The position numbers were made by a program, and so were the translations under genes. Of a stretch of DNA of 55,544 bases, positions 47,533 through 55,544 are shown piece after piece (within the stretch, counting starts at the first letter, position 1; every line of letters begins with the position of its first letter). The notes under the pieces are model-generated. The model was not told the origin of the DNA, did no database searches, and saw only the letters and a program-made list of their open reading frames with translations. Origin of the DNA: Alkalilacustris brevis. Lineage in GTDB: Bacteria > Pseudomonadota > Alphaproteobacteria > Rhodobacterales > Rhodobacteraceae. The stretch is from NCBI RefSeq assembly GCF_003350345.1, contig NZ_QNVJ01000058.1:1-55544 (forward strand), given 5' to 3'.

Positions 47533-47565
47533 AAAAGGGGTGCGGGCAGATGGCCGCCCGCACCC
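47533..47565 (-). promoter_or_regulatory. Hairpin with short U-run between urtA and urtB
   Basis: On the minus strand GGGTGCGGGC pairs perfectly with GCCCGCACCC (10 bp, 8-base loop), followed by CCTTTTCC. It lies within the 53 bases between urtA and urtB. It could end part of the transcripts or protect the urtA 3' end, so more binding protein than permease is made. Confidence 0.6.
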
Positions 47566-47573
47566 GGTCGCAC

Positions 47574-48860
47574 TCAGTAGTTCGAGGTCAGCTGCACGCA
47601 GGTCTCGGTTGCGGTGTCGAACATGCCGCAGCCAAGTTCCTGCCAGTCGCTTACCAGCGTGGCGCTTTCGGAAAGGTAGGGTGTCCAGGCCTCGCCCGGG
47701 ACCTCCTCGGTCTGGCTGATGATGTCGAACTGCCCGTCGGCACGGATCTCGCCGATCAGAACCGGCTTGGACAGGTGATGATTGACGTTCATCACTGCCG
47801 TGCCGCCGGTCAGGTTGGGAAACTCCTGCCCCCACATCGCTTCGCGCACGGCATCCACATCGGTCGTGCCGGCCGCCTCGACCGCGTTCACCCACATGTT
47901 GAAGCCGATGTAATGGGCCTCCATCGGGTCGTTGGTGACGCGGCCGGTGTCACCGATGAAGTCATGCCAGGCGGCAATGAATTCCTCGTTCTCGGCCGTG
48001 TCGGCCGACATGAAGTAGTTCCACGCCGCCAGGTGCCCGACCAGCCGCGACGTGTCGAGGCCCGAAAGCTCTTCCTCGCCGACCGAGAAGGCCACGACAG
48101 GGATGTCGTCGGCGCTCACGCCTTGAGCGGACAGTTCGTTGTAGAAGCCGATATTGGCGTCACCATTGATGGTGGAGACGATGCCGACCTGCTTGCCGCC
48201 CGCACCCAGTGCGACCACATCCGACACGATCGTGGACCAATCGGAATGGCCGAAGGGAGTGTAGTTGACGAAGATATCTTCCTCGGGGATGCCCTTGTCG
48301 GCCAGGTAGGCGGCCAGAATGGCGTTGGTGGTGCGCGGATAGACATAATCGGTGCCCAGCAACGCGAAGCTTTCCACGCCCAGTTCCTCAAGGAAGTAGT
48401 CCACCGCCGGGATTGCCTGGGTGTTGGGTGCGGCGCCCGTGTAGAACACATTGCGCGAGGATTCCTGCCCCTCGTATTGCACGGGGTAGAACATCAGGCC
48501 GTTGAGTTCCTCCAGCACCGGCAGCACCGCCTTGCGGCTCACCGATGTCCAGGCACCGAAGATCACATCGACTTCGTTCACGGTCAGAAGCTGGCGGGTG
48601 AGTTCCGAGAACAGCGGCCAGTCCGAGGCGGGGTCGACGACCACGGCTTCCAGCTCGCAGCCCAGCAGCCCGCCTTTCGCGTTTTGCTGCTCGACCATCA
48701 TCAACATCACGTCGCGCAGCGTCGTTTCGGAAATAGCCATGCTGCCCGAAAGCGAATGCAGAACACCCACCTGGATCGGGCAATCGACGGCCAGCGCGGG
48801 GCCGGCGGCGGCTATCAGCGAGGCCGTCGCGGCGGTGGCAAGAAGGTTCCGGTTGGTCAT
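47574..48860 (-). CDS. urtA: Urea ABC transporter substrate-binding protein UrtA
   Basis: 428-residue periplasmic protein. The signal peptide LLATAATASLIAAAGPALA is followed by IQVGVLHSLSGSMAISETTL, a UrtA opening. GAWTSVSRKAVLPVLEELNG, FYPVQYEGQESSRNVFYTGA and MEAHYIGFNMW fit UrtA and not the amino-acid binding LivJ. AGGAG lies ten bases before the ATG. The first gene of the operon; expression would be expected under nitrogen shortage, but I could not identify an NtrC site upstream. Confidence 0.95.
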   Translation of the reverse strand: MTNRNLLATAATASLIAAAGPALAVDCPIQVGVLHSLSGSMAISETTLRDVMLMMVEQQNAKGGLLGCELEAVVVDPASDWPLFSELTRQLLTVNEVDVIFGAWTSVSRKAVLPVLEELNGLMFYPVQYEGQESSRNVFYTGAAPNTQAIPAVDYFLEELGVESFALLGTDYVYPRTTNAILAAYLADKGIPEEDIFVNYTPFGHSDWSTIVSDVVALGAGGKQVGIVSTINGDANIGFYNELSAQGVSADDIPVVAFSVGEEELSGLDTSRLVGHLAAWNYFMSADTAENEEFIAAWHDFIGDTGRVTNDPMEAHYIGFNMWVNAVEAAGTTDVDAVREAMWGQEFPNLTGGTAVMNVNHHLSKPVLIGEIRADGQFDIISQTEEVPGEAWTPYLSESATLVSDWQELGCGMFDTATETCVQLTSNY

Positions 48861-49316
48861 GGGGCGCAAGCTCCTGTGTCTGCGCTGCATGGGTGGCGGG
48901 CCGCCAAGCCCTTGTCTTTTTGCGAAAAGCATCCAGATTACCCCCACGCAGCATTCCATGTTGCACATGTCCGGCGGTCGGAGTCTGGCAGGATGAGACC
49001 GCCGGGCAGCTTTGATGCGCGACCGATCCGGCCTGCGCGCTTTCACCAAACGTATGCTCGGGGTGAATGCCAACATGTCGGCCCCGCCAAGGGTGCCGCA
49101 ACGTCATCCTTCGGGCCGGATTGACCAAACTTCCGGCAATAATGTCCAGACTGCCGGGAATTTACGCACTCGGGGCACGTTGCTGACGCGTCTTTGCACC
49201 GGGCGCGCTGCGTCAGTCGGTTTCTAGCTTGCCGCTTGGGTTGAAGCTTGCTGCCTGAAATGCCAACAGAGAAATGGAATATGTCTGCATTGGAATGAAC
49301 AAGGAGGAATTACCTG
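48861..49316. other. Long intergenic region between urtA and a divergent exported protein
   Basis: No supported gene in 456 bases. It must hold promoters in both directions. An inverted repeat, CTGACGC (49183-49189) and GCGTCAG (49210-49216), is the only structure I can point to. A short frame beginning at 48993 has no ribosome site and no likeness to anything known. No clear sigma-54 promoter or NtrC palindrome was seen. Confidence 0.5.
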
Positions 49317-49784
49317 ATGCGCACAGCAGCAATTATCGCCGCCGCCCTGATCGCCGTAGCGCCCGCCGCCGCATCCGCTCAGGTGGGAAGCTCGAACGCG
49401 AACACCGAAACCCGCGCCTTCGTCGGGCTCAACTGGGCGTTCGGTGCCGGCCCACCGCGTGCTGACGGGGTGCTGGGCGTCGCTCGTGTGCGCACCAAGG
49501 CCAATGACAATTCCCGCGGGGTGCGGGCCTCGGTCAATATCGGGCTGACGGATGGCTTTTCCTTCCGCGGTGTCCGGCTCACCGGGATGACCGGCAAGAA
49601 CAACGCTATGGCTGAGGCCGGTGTGGGCTTTGGCAATGACGGCCTGTTCGGCACGGCGGGCTTCTGGGCGCCGCATGTGCACGGCGGGGCCGATTTCAAT
49701 TTCGGCGGCGGGGTTGAGGGCTATTTCGGCCTGCACAGTCAGGGCGAATGGGACGGGCCTGCGGAAGAGCAGTTTGAACGGTAA
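49317..49784 (+). CDS. Exported protein of unknown function, possible outer-membrane or surface protein
   Basis: 155 residues. A signal peptide (MRTAAIIAAALIAVAPAAASA) is followed by glycine- and aromatic-rich sequence with alternating hydrophobic residues, for example AFVGLNWAFGAG and GGVEGYFGLHSQGEW. That pattern suggests beta strands, but the chain is short for a barrel. AAGGAGG precedes the ATG, a strong site. I do not recognise the family. A perfect 8-bp inverted repeat (49779-49786 and 49803-49810) straddles the stop codon. Confidence 0.7.
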   Translation: MRTAAIIAAALIAVAPAAASAQVGSSNANTETRAFVGLNWAFGAGPPRADGVLGVARVRTKANDNSRGVRASVNIGLTDGFSFRGVRLTGMTGKNNAMAEAGVGFGNDGLFGTAGFWAPHVHGGADFNFGGGVEGYFGLHSQGEWDGPAEEQFER

Positions 49785-50089
49785 ATACTTGGGGATGATT
49801 TGATTTACCGGCAAGTCGAAAACTGACGCGTCCACAACGCGCGCCGCCGCAGATATTTGTGGTGCCCAGGTGACGCCAGCGGCAAGTCTTCGCCCACTGC
49901 ACACGCTAAGGTTGACAGGTTTGCGGCAGGCTTTACCCTTTTTCAGGGAGAGTGCGGATAATACACTTGTCAGGGCGTGCTCTCGGGCGAGCAGGGGCGC
50001 CGCAGTTACCGTGATGTGACCATCACCGCTGCCGTGCCGAGAAGATAAAAGACCACCCAACGCAGTGTGGCGCAGATGCGGAGCAGAAG
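49785..50089. other. Intergenic region between two exported protein genes
   Basis: No gene is supported. It includes the right arm of the inverted repeat ATTTACCG (49803-49810), whose left arm CGGTAAAT spans the previous stop. TTGACA occurs at 49912 and GATAAT at 49957, but their spacing does not form one promoter. Confidence 0.4.
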
Positions 50090-50698
50090 ATGAGAAAGCA
50101 CCTTATTCTTGCATTGGCCGCGGGGCTTGCCGCCCCGGTCGCGGCAAACGCGGGCGCGCTGGAACCCGCGCCTGAACCAGTGGTCACGCCAGCCCCGTCG
50201 GCCGGCGCACCGGCCAGCTACAACTGGACCGGCCCCTATGCCGGGGTGACCGTTGGCGTCGGTCGGGTGACGTTCAGCGACCGGCCCAACGAAAGCGGTG
50301 TGGGCGCCGGTTTTCACCTGGGCATGAACCACGATATGGGCGACTGGGTTATCGGCGGCGAGGTTGACTTCGCCCCCAGCGCGCTGGTTGATCTCAGTTC
50401 CGGCAATCAGGACCTCAAGGAAGCCGGGCGCCTGAAGCTGCGCGCCGGGCCGAAACTGGGCATTGACGGGCGCACCTTCGCCTTCGGTACGCTGGGCGCG
50501 GCGCATGTGCGCACCTCGGGCGCAGGCGGGTCACACTCGGATACTGGCTGGCTGGCCGGGGTGGGGGTTTCGCACGCGCTCGATCCGCAATGGGTCGTCA
50601 CCGGCGAGTTGGTGCATCACCGCTTCCGCAATGTCGCGGGCACCAGCAACACCGTCAACGCCACTTCGGCCTCGGCCGGGGTTTCGTTCCGGTTCTGA
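50090..50698 (+). CDS. Outer-membrane beta-barrel protein (Omp25/OmpA-like domain)
   Basis: 202 residues: a signal peptide (MRKHLILALAAGLAAPVAANA), a short Pro/Ala-rich linker, then NWTGPYAGVTVGVGRV, a typical opening strand of the small OMP beta-brl family. GAGFHLGMNHDMGDWVIGGE and the C-terminal SAGVSFRF, ending in phenylalanine, are outer-membrane signatures. The role is probably structural or adhesive; not assignable. GAGCAGAAG precedes the ATG. Confidence 0.85.
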   Translation: MRKHLILALAAGLAAPVAANAGALEPAPEPVVTPAPSAGAPASYNWTGPYAGVTVGVGRVTFSDRPNESGVGAGFHLGMNHDMGDWVIGGEVDFAPSALVDLSSGNQDLKEAGRLKLRAGPKLGIDGRTFAFGTLGAAHVRTSGAGGSHSDTGWLAGVGVSHALDPQWVVTGELVHHRFRNVAGTSNTVNATSASAGVSFRF

Positions 50699-50723
50699 AC
50701 GGCGGGTAGAACGCCGCGCGATC

Positions 50724-50759
50724 AAAAGGCCCGAGCCGCAGGCCGCGACCGGGGCTTTT
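50724..50759. terminator. Probable bidirectional terminator
   Basis: AAAAGGCCC and GGGGCTTTT flank a GC-rich centre, with one G-G mismatch. Because the arms begin and end in A and T runs, the structure could work for the outer-membrane protein gene and for converging thyX. Confidence 0.4.
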
Positions 50760-50793
50760 CGCGTTCTCATTTTCATAACGGGCCGCGCCGGTC

Positions 50794-51711
50794 CTACCCT
50801 TCCGGCAGGTCCAGCGCCTCGGCAAACTCGCGCCACTCGCGCTTGCTCAGGCCCGAGTTTTCCTGCGTGACGGCCTCGCCTGCCAGCATCCGGCGCAGGC
50901 ACGCCACCGCGCCCGCCGAAAGGTTGAGCCCGCCCATCCGGTAATCGGCAAAGGCGCCATAGGCCAGCGGCACCCAATCTTGAACGCAGGCGGCAATGGC
51001 CTCGGCATAGACGCGGATCTCGTACTGGGCATGGGCATCGGCGCGCAGTCGCAGGAAGTGAAACAGGTTGTGCAGGTCGGTCTTCCAATACCACTGGGTA
51101 TAGATGTTGGCCGGCAGGTTCATCCGCGCCAGTTCCCGCGCGAGGCCCTGCTGGCCCTCCTGGCTGAGCATCGCCTCGTAATTGTCATAGGCGCGCATGG
51201 CATCCGATTTCAGCATTTCCAGCACCCGCGCGGCCTCGTCGCCCGAAAGCACCTCGCCCCGGCCCTGGTTGTTCACCGTCGATTGCGCGGCCAGGTTCTC
51301 GGGCGCGGGGATGTAGAACTCGCGGTCAAGGATCGAATAGCGTGCCGAATACTCGTTCACATTGGCGGTGCGGTGGCGGATCCACTGGCGCGCCACGAAG
51401 ACCGGCAGCTTGACGTGCAGCTTGATCTCGCACATCTCGAACGGGGTCGAGTGCCAGTGCCGCATCAGGTAGCGGATCAGTCCCTCGTCGTTGGAAACAT
51501 GCCGCGTGCCGGCGCCATAGCTGACGCGCGCCGCCTGGACGATGGCCGAATCGTCGCCCATGTAATCGACGACACGCACGAACCCATGATCGAGCACCGG
51601 ATAGGCGGTGTAGAGGTGCTTTTCCATCCCCGGCGCCACCGCGCGCAGCGTCGGTTGCGGGGTGGCGCGGGCGGCCTGGATCTCGGCCTCTTGCTCGGGC
51701 GTCAGGGGCAT
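50794..51711 (-). CDS. thyX: FAD-dependent thymidylate synthase ThyX
   Basis: 305 residues, making dTMP with FAD and methylenetetrahydrofolate. The ThyX motif is [15 protein letters not shown], matching RHR-X7-[21 protein letters not shown] precedes it, and [20 protein letters not shown] follows with substrate-binding residues. It is longer than minimal ThyX, as in other alphaproteobacteria. thyA is not in the window. It is divergent from gloA, 65 bases apart. Confidence 0.96.
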   Translation of the reverse strand: MPLTPEQEAEIQAARATPQPTLRAVAPGMEKHLYTAYPVLDHGFVRVVDYMGDDSAIVQAARVSYGAGTRHVSNDEGLIRYLMRHWHSTPFEMCEIKLHVKLPVFVARQWIRHRTANVNEYSARYSILDREFYIPAPENLAAQSTVNNQGRGEVLSGDEAARVLEMLKSDAMRAYDNYEAMLSQEGQQGLARELARMNLPANIYTQWYWKTDLHNLFHFLRLRADAHAQYEIRVYAEAIAACVQDWVPLAYGAFADYRMGGLNLSAGAVACLRRMLAGEAVTQENSGLSKREWREFAEALDLPEG

Positions 51712-51776
51712 GGCGGGCTCCGTGGGTTTCGGCTAACACTGGTTCAGCAATCTGATTAACCGGAAGGGGCATCAAT

Positions 51777-52205
51777 ATGAAGATCGAATACCTCCACACC
51801 ATGGTGCGCGTGAAGGATTTGCAAAAGTCGATGGCCTTCTACGAATTGCTCGGCCTGCGCGAGACCCGCCGCCGCGAGGATGAAAAGGGGCGCTTCACGC
51901 TGGTTTTCATGGCCCCGCCGGGGCAGGAGGACTGCCCGGTCGAACTCACCTACAACTGGGACGGGGACGATGGCCTGCCCTCGGACAGCCGGCATTTCGG
52001 GCATCTGGCCTATGCGGTCGAGGACATTTATGCCATGTGCCAGCATTTGCAGGACAATGGCGTCACCATCAACCGCCCCCCGCGCGACGGGCGCATGGCT
52101 TTCGTGCGCTCACCCGACAACATCTCGATCGAGCTGTTGCAGATGGGCGAGGCCCTGTCACCGAAAGAGCCATGGGCCAGCATGGGCAACACCGGCCATT
52201 GGTAA
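51777..52205 (+). CDS. gloA: Lactoylglutathione lyase (glyoxalase I)
   Basis: 142-residue vicinal-oxygen-chelate enzyme removing methylglyoxal with glutathione. Metal ligands are seen in pairs: His in YLHTMVRV and Glu in VELTYNW, then His in HFGHLAYAV and Glu in ISIELLQ. GGAAGGGGC precedes the ATG. Length is normal. Confidence 0.93.
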   Translation: MKIEYLHTMVRVKDLQKSMAFYELLGLRETRRREDEKGRFTLVFMAPPGQEDCPVELTYNWDGDDGLPSDSRHFGHLAYAVEDIYAMCQHLQDNGVTINRPPRDGRMAFVRSPDNISIELLQMGEALSPKEPWASMGNTGHW

Positions 52206-52289
52206 GCGGCGGTCCGCTCCTCGGCAATCTGCCCAAGGGGCGCCGCCCGGCACATTGCGCCGGTTGCGCCCGGACCAGCCGGCCTCCGC

Positions 52290-52787
52290 TCAGTAGATAT
52301 ACCGTATCTGTTCGGCCCAGAAGCGTTCCAGCCGACGCAGGCTGCGGTTCACATCCTCAAACCCGGTGCCGCCAGCCAGCCCGCGGCCCCGCAGCACTGT
52401 GACATGCCGCTCGAACAGCGTGGCGACCACGGTGCGGATGCGCCGCCCCTGGGCCGTCAACCGCACCCGCACCGCCCGCCGGTCCACATTGCAGCGCTTG
52501 TGGTGCATATAGCCGGTATCGACCAGCTTCTTCAGATTATACGAGACATTCGAGCCCTGGTAATAGCCGCGCGATTTCAACTCGCCCGCCGTGACCTCGT
52601 TTTCGCCGATGTTGAACAGCAGGAGCGCCTGCACGGCGTTGATGTCGATGATGCCCAGGCGTTCGAATTCGTCCTTGATGACATCGAGCAGCAGGCGATG
52701 CAGCCGCTCGACCAGTGCGAGACTTTCCAGGTATGCCTCCAATGCGTCGTGGGCAGGATCGTCGCGTGTAAGGTTCTGAAGTGTCAT
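52290..52787 (-). CDS. MarR family regulator, LdtR-like
   Basis: 165 residues with a winged helix: VQALLLFNIGENEVTAGELKSRGYYQGSN is followed by VSYNLKKLVDTGYMHHKRC. GYYQGSNVSYNLKKL is close to LdtR, which in Liberibacter and Rhizobiales controls an L,D-transpeptidase and osmotic stress genes. The target here is unknown; no transpeptidase lies in the window. It precedes sdhE in map order but reads in the same direction, about 100 bases downstream of it. Confidence 0.88.
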   Translation of the reverse strand: MTLQNLTRDDPAHDALEAYLESLALVERLHRLLLDVIKDEFERLGIIDINAVQALLLFNIGENEVTAGELKSRGYYQGSNVSYNLKKLVDTGYMHHKRCNVDRRAVRVRLTAQGRRIRTVVATLFERHVTVLRGRGLAGGTGFEDVNRSLRRLERFWAEQIRYIY

Positions 52788-52888
52788 CTCTGTCTCCGCT
52801 GCTCCCTTCTGCCGGTCAGCATGGGGACAATTGGAGAACAGAAGGTTAAGGCCGCCCGGCCAATCCTTGCCGGGGCGGGGTGGTGGCT

Positions 52889-53182
52889 TCAGCCGTGGGG
52901 CGACAGCCGCGCGCGGGCATGTGCGGCGATGGCCTCCAGCAGCCCGGAAATCTCCGCCGGCGGCGTGCCCTTGCCGGTGACCCAGAGGTAGAGATCCTGA
53001 TCGTTTTCTTCCAGGATTGTCTCGAACAGGTCCAGTTCGGCCGGTGACATCACGGCAAGCCGGGCATCGGCGTAGGGGCCGAGGATCAGGTCCATCTCCT
53101 TGGTGCCGCGCCGCCAGGCCCGCATCCGCAGCCGTTTCAGCCGGGCCTCCTGCGCGGGCAACCCGCCGGGCGCCGCGCTCAT
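52889..53182 (-). CDS. sdhE: Succinate dehydrogenase assembly factor SdhE
   Basis: 97 residues. RMRAWRRGTKEMDLILG includes the RGxxE motif that supports covalent FAD attachment to SdhA. LFETILEENDQDLYLWVTGK is the other conserved stretch. Its ATG overlaps the stop of the XRE regulator gene as ATGA, so it is translated from the same message. Confidence 0.94.
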   Translation of the reverse strand: MSAAPGGLPAQEARLKRLRMRAWRRGTKEMDLILGPYADARLAVMSPAELDLFETILEENDQDLYLWVTGKGTPPAEISGLLEAIAAHARARLSPHG

Positions 53183-53580
53183 TGCGCGGCCTCGCGCAGC
53201 AGGTTGCGCAGCCGCTTTTCCAGCCGGCCCAGCCGCTCGGTCAGCGCGCTCATCTCGACACGCACCTGCCGGGCCTCGGCGACCAGCCCTCGCGCATCGG
53301 CCTGAAGTGCGCCGGATTCATCTGGTGGCTCGACCCCGTCGCCCTGTCCGGTGAGCAACCAGGTGAGCGAGACATTGAGCAGCCCGGCCACCATTTGCAG
53401 CTTGTTCGAGCGGGGCTCGGAGATGTCGTTTTCCCACGAGGTGACGGTGTTCAGCCGCACGCCCAGCCGCCGCGCCAGATCGGATTGCGAAAGCCCCGCA
53501 GCCTCGCGTGCGGCGGCCAGCCGGTCGCCGAAAGTGGCGGCTTCCTCGCTGAACCAGCCCGGCCCGGATTCATCACTCAT
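53179..53580 (-). CDS. XRE family DNA-binding protein with C-terminal coiled coil
   Basis: 133 residues. The helix-turn-helix covers about residues 16-78 (FGDRLAAAREAAGLSQSDLA, then RRLGVRLNTVTSWENDISEP). A charged helix at about 95-130 (ARQVRVEMSALTERLGRLEK) looks like a coiled coil for dimerisation. It is coupled to sdhE by an ATGA overlap and is 85 bases from the divergent aminotransferase gene, so both are candidate targets. I recall this XRE-sdhE pair in related genomes but not a described function. Confidence 0.88.
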   Translation of the reverse strand: MSDESGPGWFSEEAATFGDRLAAAREAAGLSQSDLARRLGVRLNTVTSWENDISEPRSNKLQMVAGLLNVSLTWLLTGQGDGVEPPDESGALQADARGLVAEARQVRVEMSALTERLGRLEKRLRNLLREAAQ

Positions 53581-53665
53581 TACAGCCGCCTTTTCCTATT
53601 GCGCTTGAACGCCACCTGACGGCAACTTAAGACAAGGGCGCGCCAGTTTCAAACCGGAGGTCTAA

Positions 53666-54868
<1,203 letters not shown>

Positions 54869-54872
54869 CTGC

Positions 54873-55325
54873 ATGGGCGATCTGCCGGAATTCTATTTCC
54901 GGGTGCGTGAGAATGGCGCGGCGGTCTTTCGTGTCGACAGCGAAAACCGCCAGCGCCGCCTCGAGCTCGAGCAGATCGCCGTGGTCAACATCCGTAACGG
55001 GCAGATCAAGCCCCAGGGCGACCGCATCCTCAGCCTGGACGAGAAAGCCGCCATCACCGAATGGATGGAGGCCCGGCAGGCCGAACTGGCCCGCCGCGAG
55101 GTCGACGACATCTTCCGTGCCATCGATCATCTCAACCATGTCTCGCAATGGGCGCAGGCGCGCGCCGCCGATGACGACCTCGATGCCGTGACCGACCGGC
55201 TTCTGCTGGCCATGCACGACCTGCGCGGCGTGCTGGTGCGCCGCAAGGCTGATCGGCTGCTCAAGCGCGACGCCGAAAAGGCAGGGGTCGCGCCCGGCCC
55301 GCCCGGGGGTGATGGCGGCTCCTGA
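54873..55325 (+). CDS. Conserved protein of unknown function downstream of the aminotransferase
   Basis: 150 residues starting MGDLPEFYFRVRENGAAVFR. It is charged and mostly helical after residue 50 (LSLDEKAAITEWMEARQAEL), with no signal peptide or membrane segment, and ends in a Gly/Pro-rich tail. The start 4 bases after the aminotransferase stop, preceded by GGAG, fixes the frame. I have no family assignment. Confidence 0.75.
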   Translation: MGDLPEFYFRVRENGAAVFRVDSENRQRRLELEQIAVVNIRNGQIKPQGDRILSLDEKAAITEWMEARQAELARREVDDIFRAIDHLNHVSQWAQARAADDDLDAVTDRLLLAMHDLRGVLVRRKADRLLKRDAEKAGVAPGPPGGDGGS

Positions 55326-55412
55326 ACAGGGGGCGAAGGCGCGCTTGCAGATGCAGGGGAATCGCATTTGAGCGACCTCTGCATAACTCGGCCCGCGAAA
55401 AGGCCCGAGGGC

Positions 55413-55434
55413 AGCGCCTGCCTGGGCAGGCGCT
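55413..55434. repeat. Perfect 10-bp hairpin near the right edge
   Basis: AGCGCCTGCC-TG-GGCAGGCGCT is an exact inverted repeat with a two-base spacer. It lies 88 bases past the last gene and has no T-run, so it could be a REP-like element or a weak terminator. The following bases to the window end show no supported gene. Confidence 0.5.
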
Positions 55435-55544
55435 CATGCCTGACGGCGCCACTGGCGCAACGCCGTGGAAACTTTCAACGTTACAAGATGTGAGGCGTCT
55501 GAAGCGCCTGCCGGGATGGAGGGGGACCGTCGCCCCGGTGGGGC

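Noticed and set aside
47521-47895. Upstream extension of urtB by 125 codons
   Set aside because: It runs antiphase through the end of urtA and reads as shadow sequence. The signal peptide begins at 47520 or 47505.
48993-49124. 43-codon frame upstream of urtA
   Set aside because: It lacks a properly spaced ribosome site and reads as Pro/Arg/Ala-rich sequence with no helix or motif.

Overview
The window looks like chromosomal DNA of a Rhodobacteraceae-type alphaproteobacterium. It is GC-rich, codons strongly prefer G or C at the third position, and many genes overlap as ATGA. It carries a SAM-II riboswitch before metZ, a COQ9-type ubiquinone protein next to rpsU, xdhABC, an LdtR-like MarR regulator and a urtABCDE urea transporter, a mix typical of that family. 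I see no rRNA, tRNA, insertion sequence, prophage or CRISPR array. Functions below rest on recognising protein families by eye; no search was run.

Region 1 to 13.5 kb: an inositol monophosphatase gene; putA with a downstream rhomboid protease and a divergent Lrp-type putR (proline catabolism); metZ behind a full SAM-II leader; a glutathione transferase; yciB and ftsY; a kinase-like protein; a secreted four-cysteine protein; and xseA. Region 13.5 to 26 kb: purD, folE2, trkH, coq9-like, rpsU, a DUF1007/NicO metal transport pair, mscL, a YtoQ/phosphoribosyltransferase pair, pheT, two tandem 58-residue one-helix proteins (the second has a TTG start), and slyX.

Region 26 to 39.5 kb: dnaE, then a tightly coupled purine operon. 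Here xdhA, xdhB, xdhC, an ABC ATPase and two permeases overlap one another by 1 to 4 bases and are followed by a BMP-family binding protein and a clear terminator. The likely job is uptake and oxidation of purines or nucleosides. Region 39.5 to 49 kb: an AhpD-like protein, a dimethylglycine/sarcosine dehydrogenase-like flavoprotein with a folate-binding half, and urtABCDE for urea uptake. Purine oxidation followed by ring opening releases urea in many bacteria, so the two nitrogen-scavenging blocks fit together, although the intermediate enzymes are not here. Region 49 to 55.5 kb: two small exported proteins, thyX, gloA, an LdtR-like regulator, an XRE regulator translationally coupled to sdhE, an aspartate-type aminotransferase and a conserved protein behind it.

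The least ordinary signals are: the metZ leader (promoter, SAM-II aptamer, and competing antiterminator and terminator hairpins all readable); the tandem micro-proteins at 25169-25580; an interspersed palindromic repeat that occurs between genes three times and once inside xdhA, in frame, where it encodes a low-complexity linker; a perfect 12-bp hairpin whose loop holds the rhomboid start codon just after putA; and strong intercistronic hairpins in both ABC transporter operons. I did not find a clearly new multi-gene system such as a defence island.
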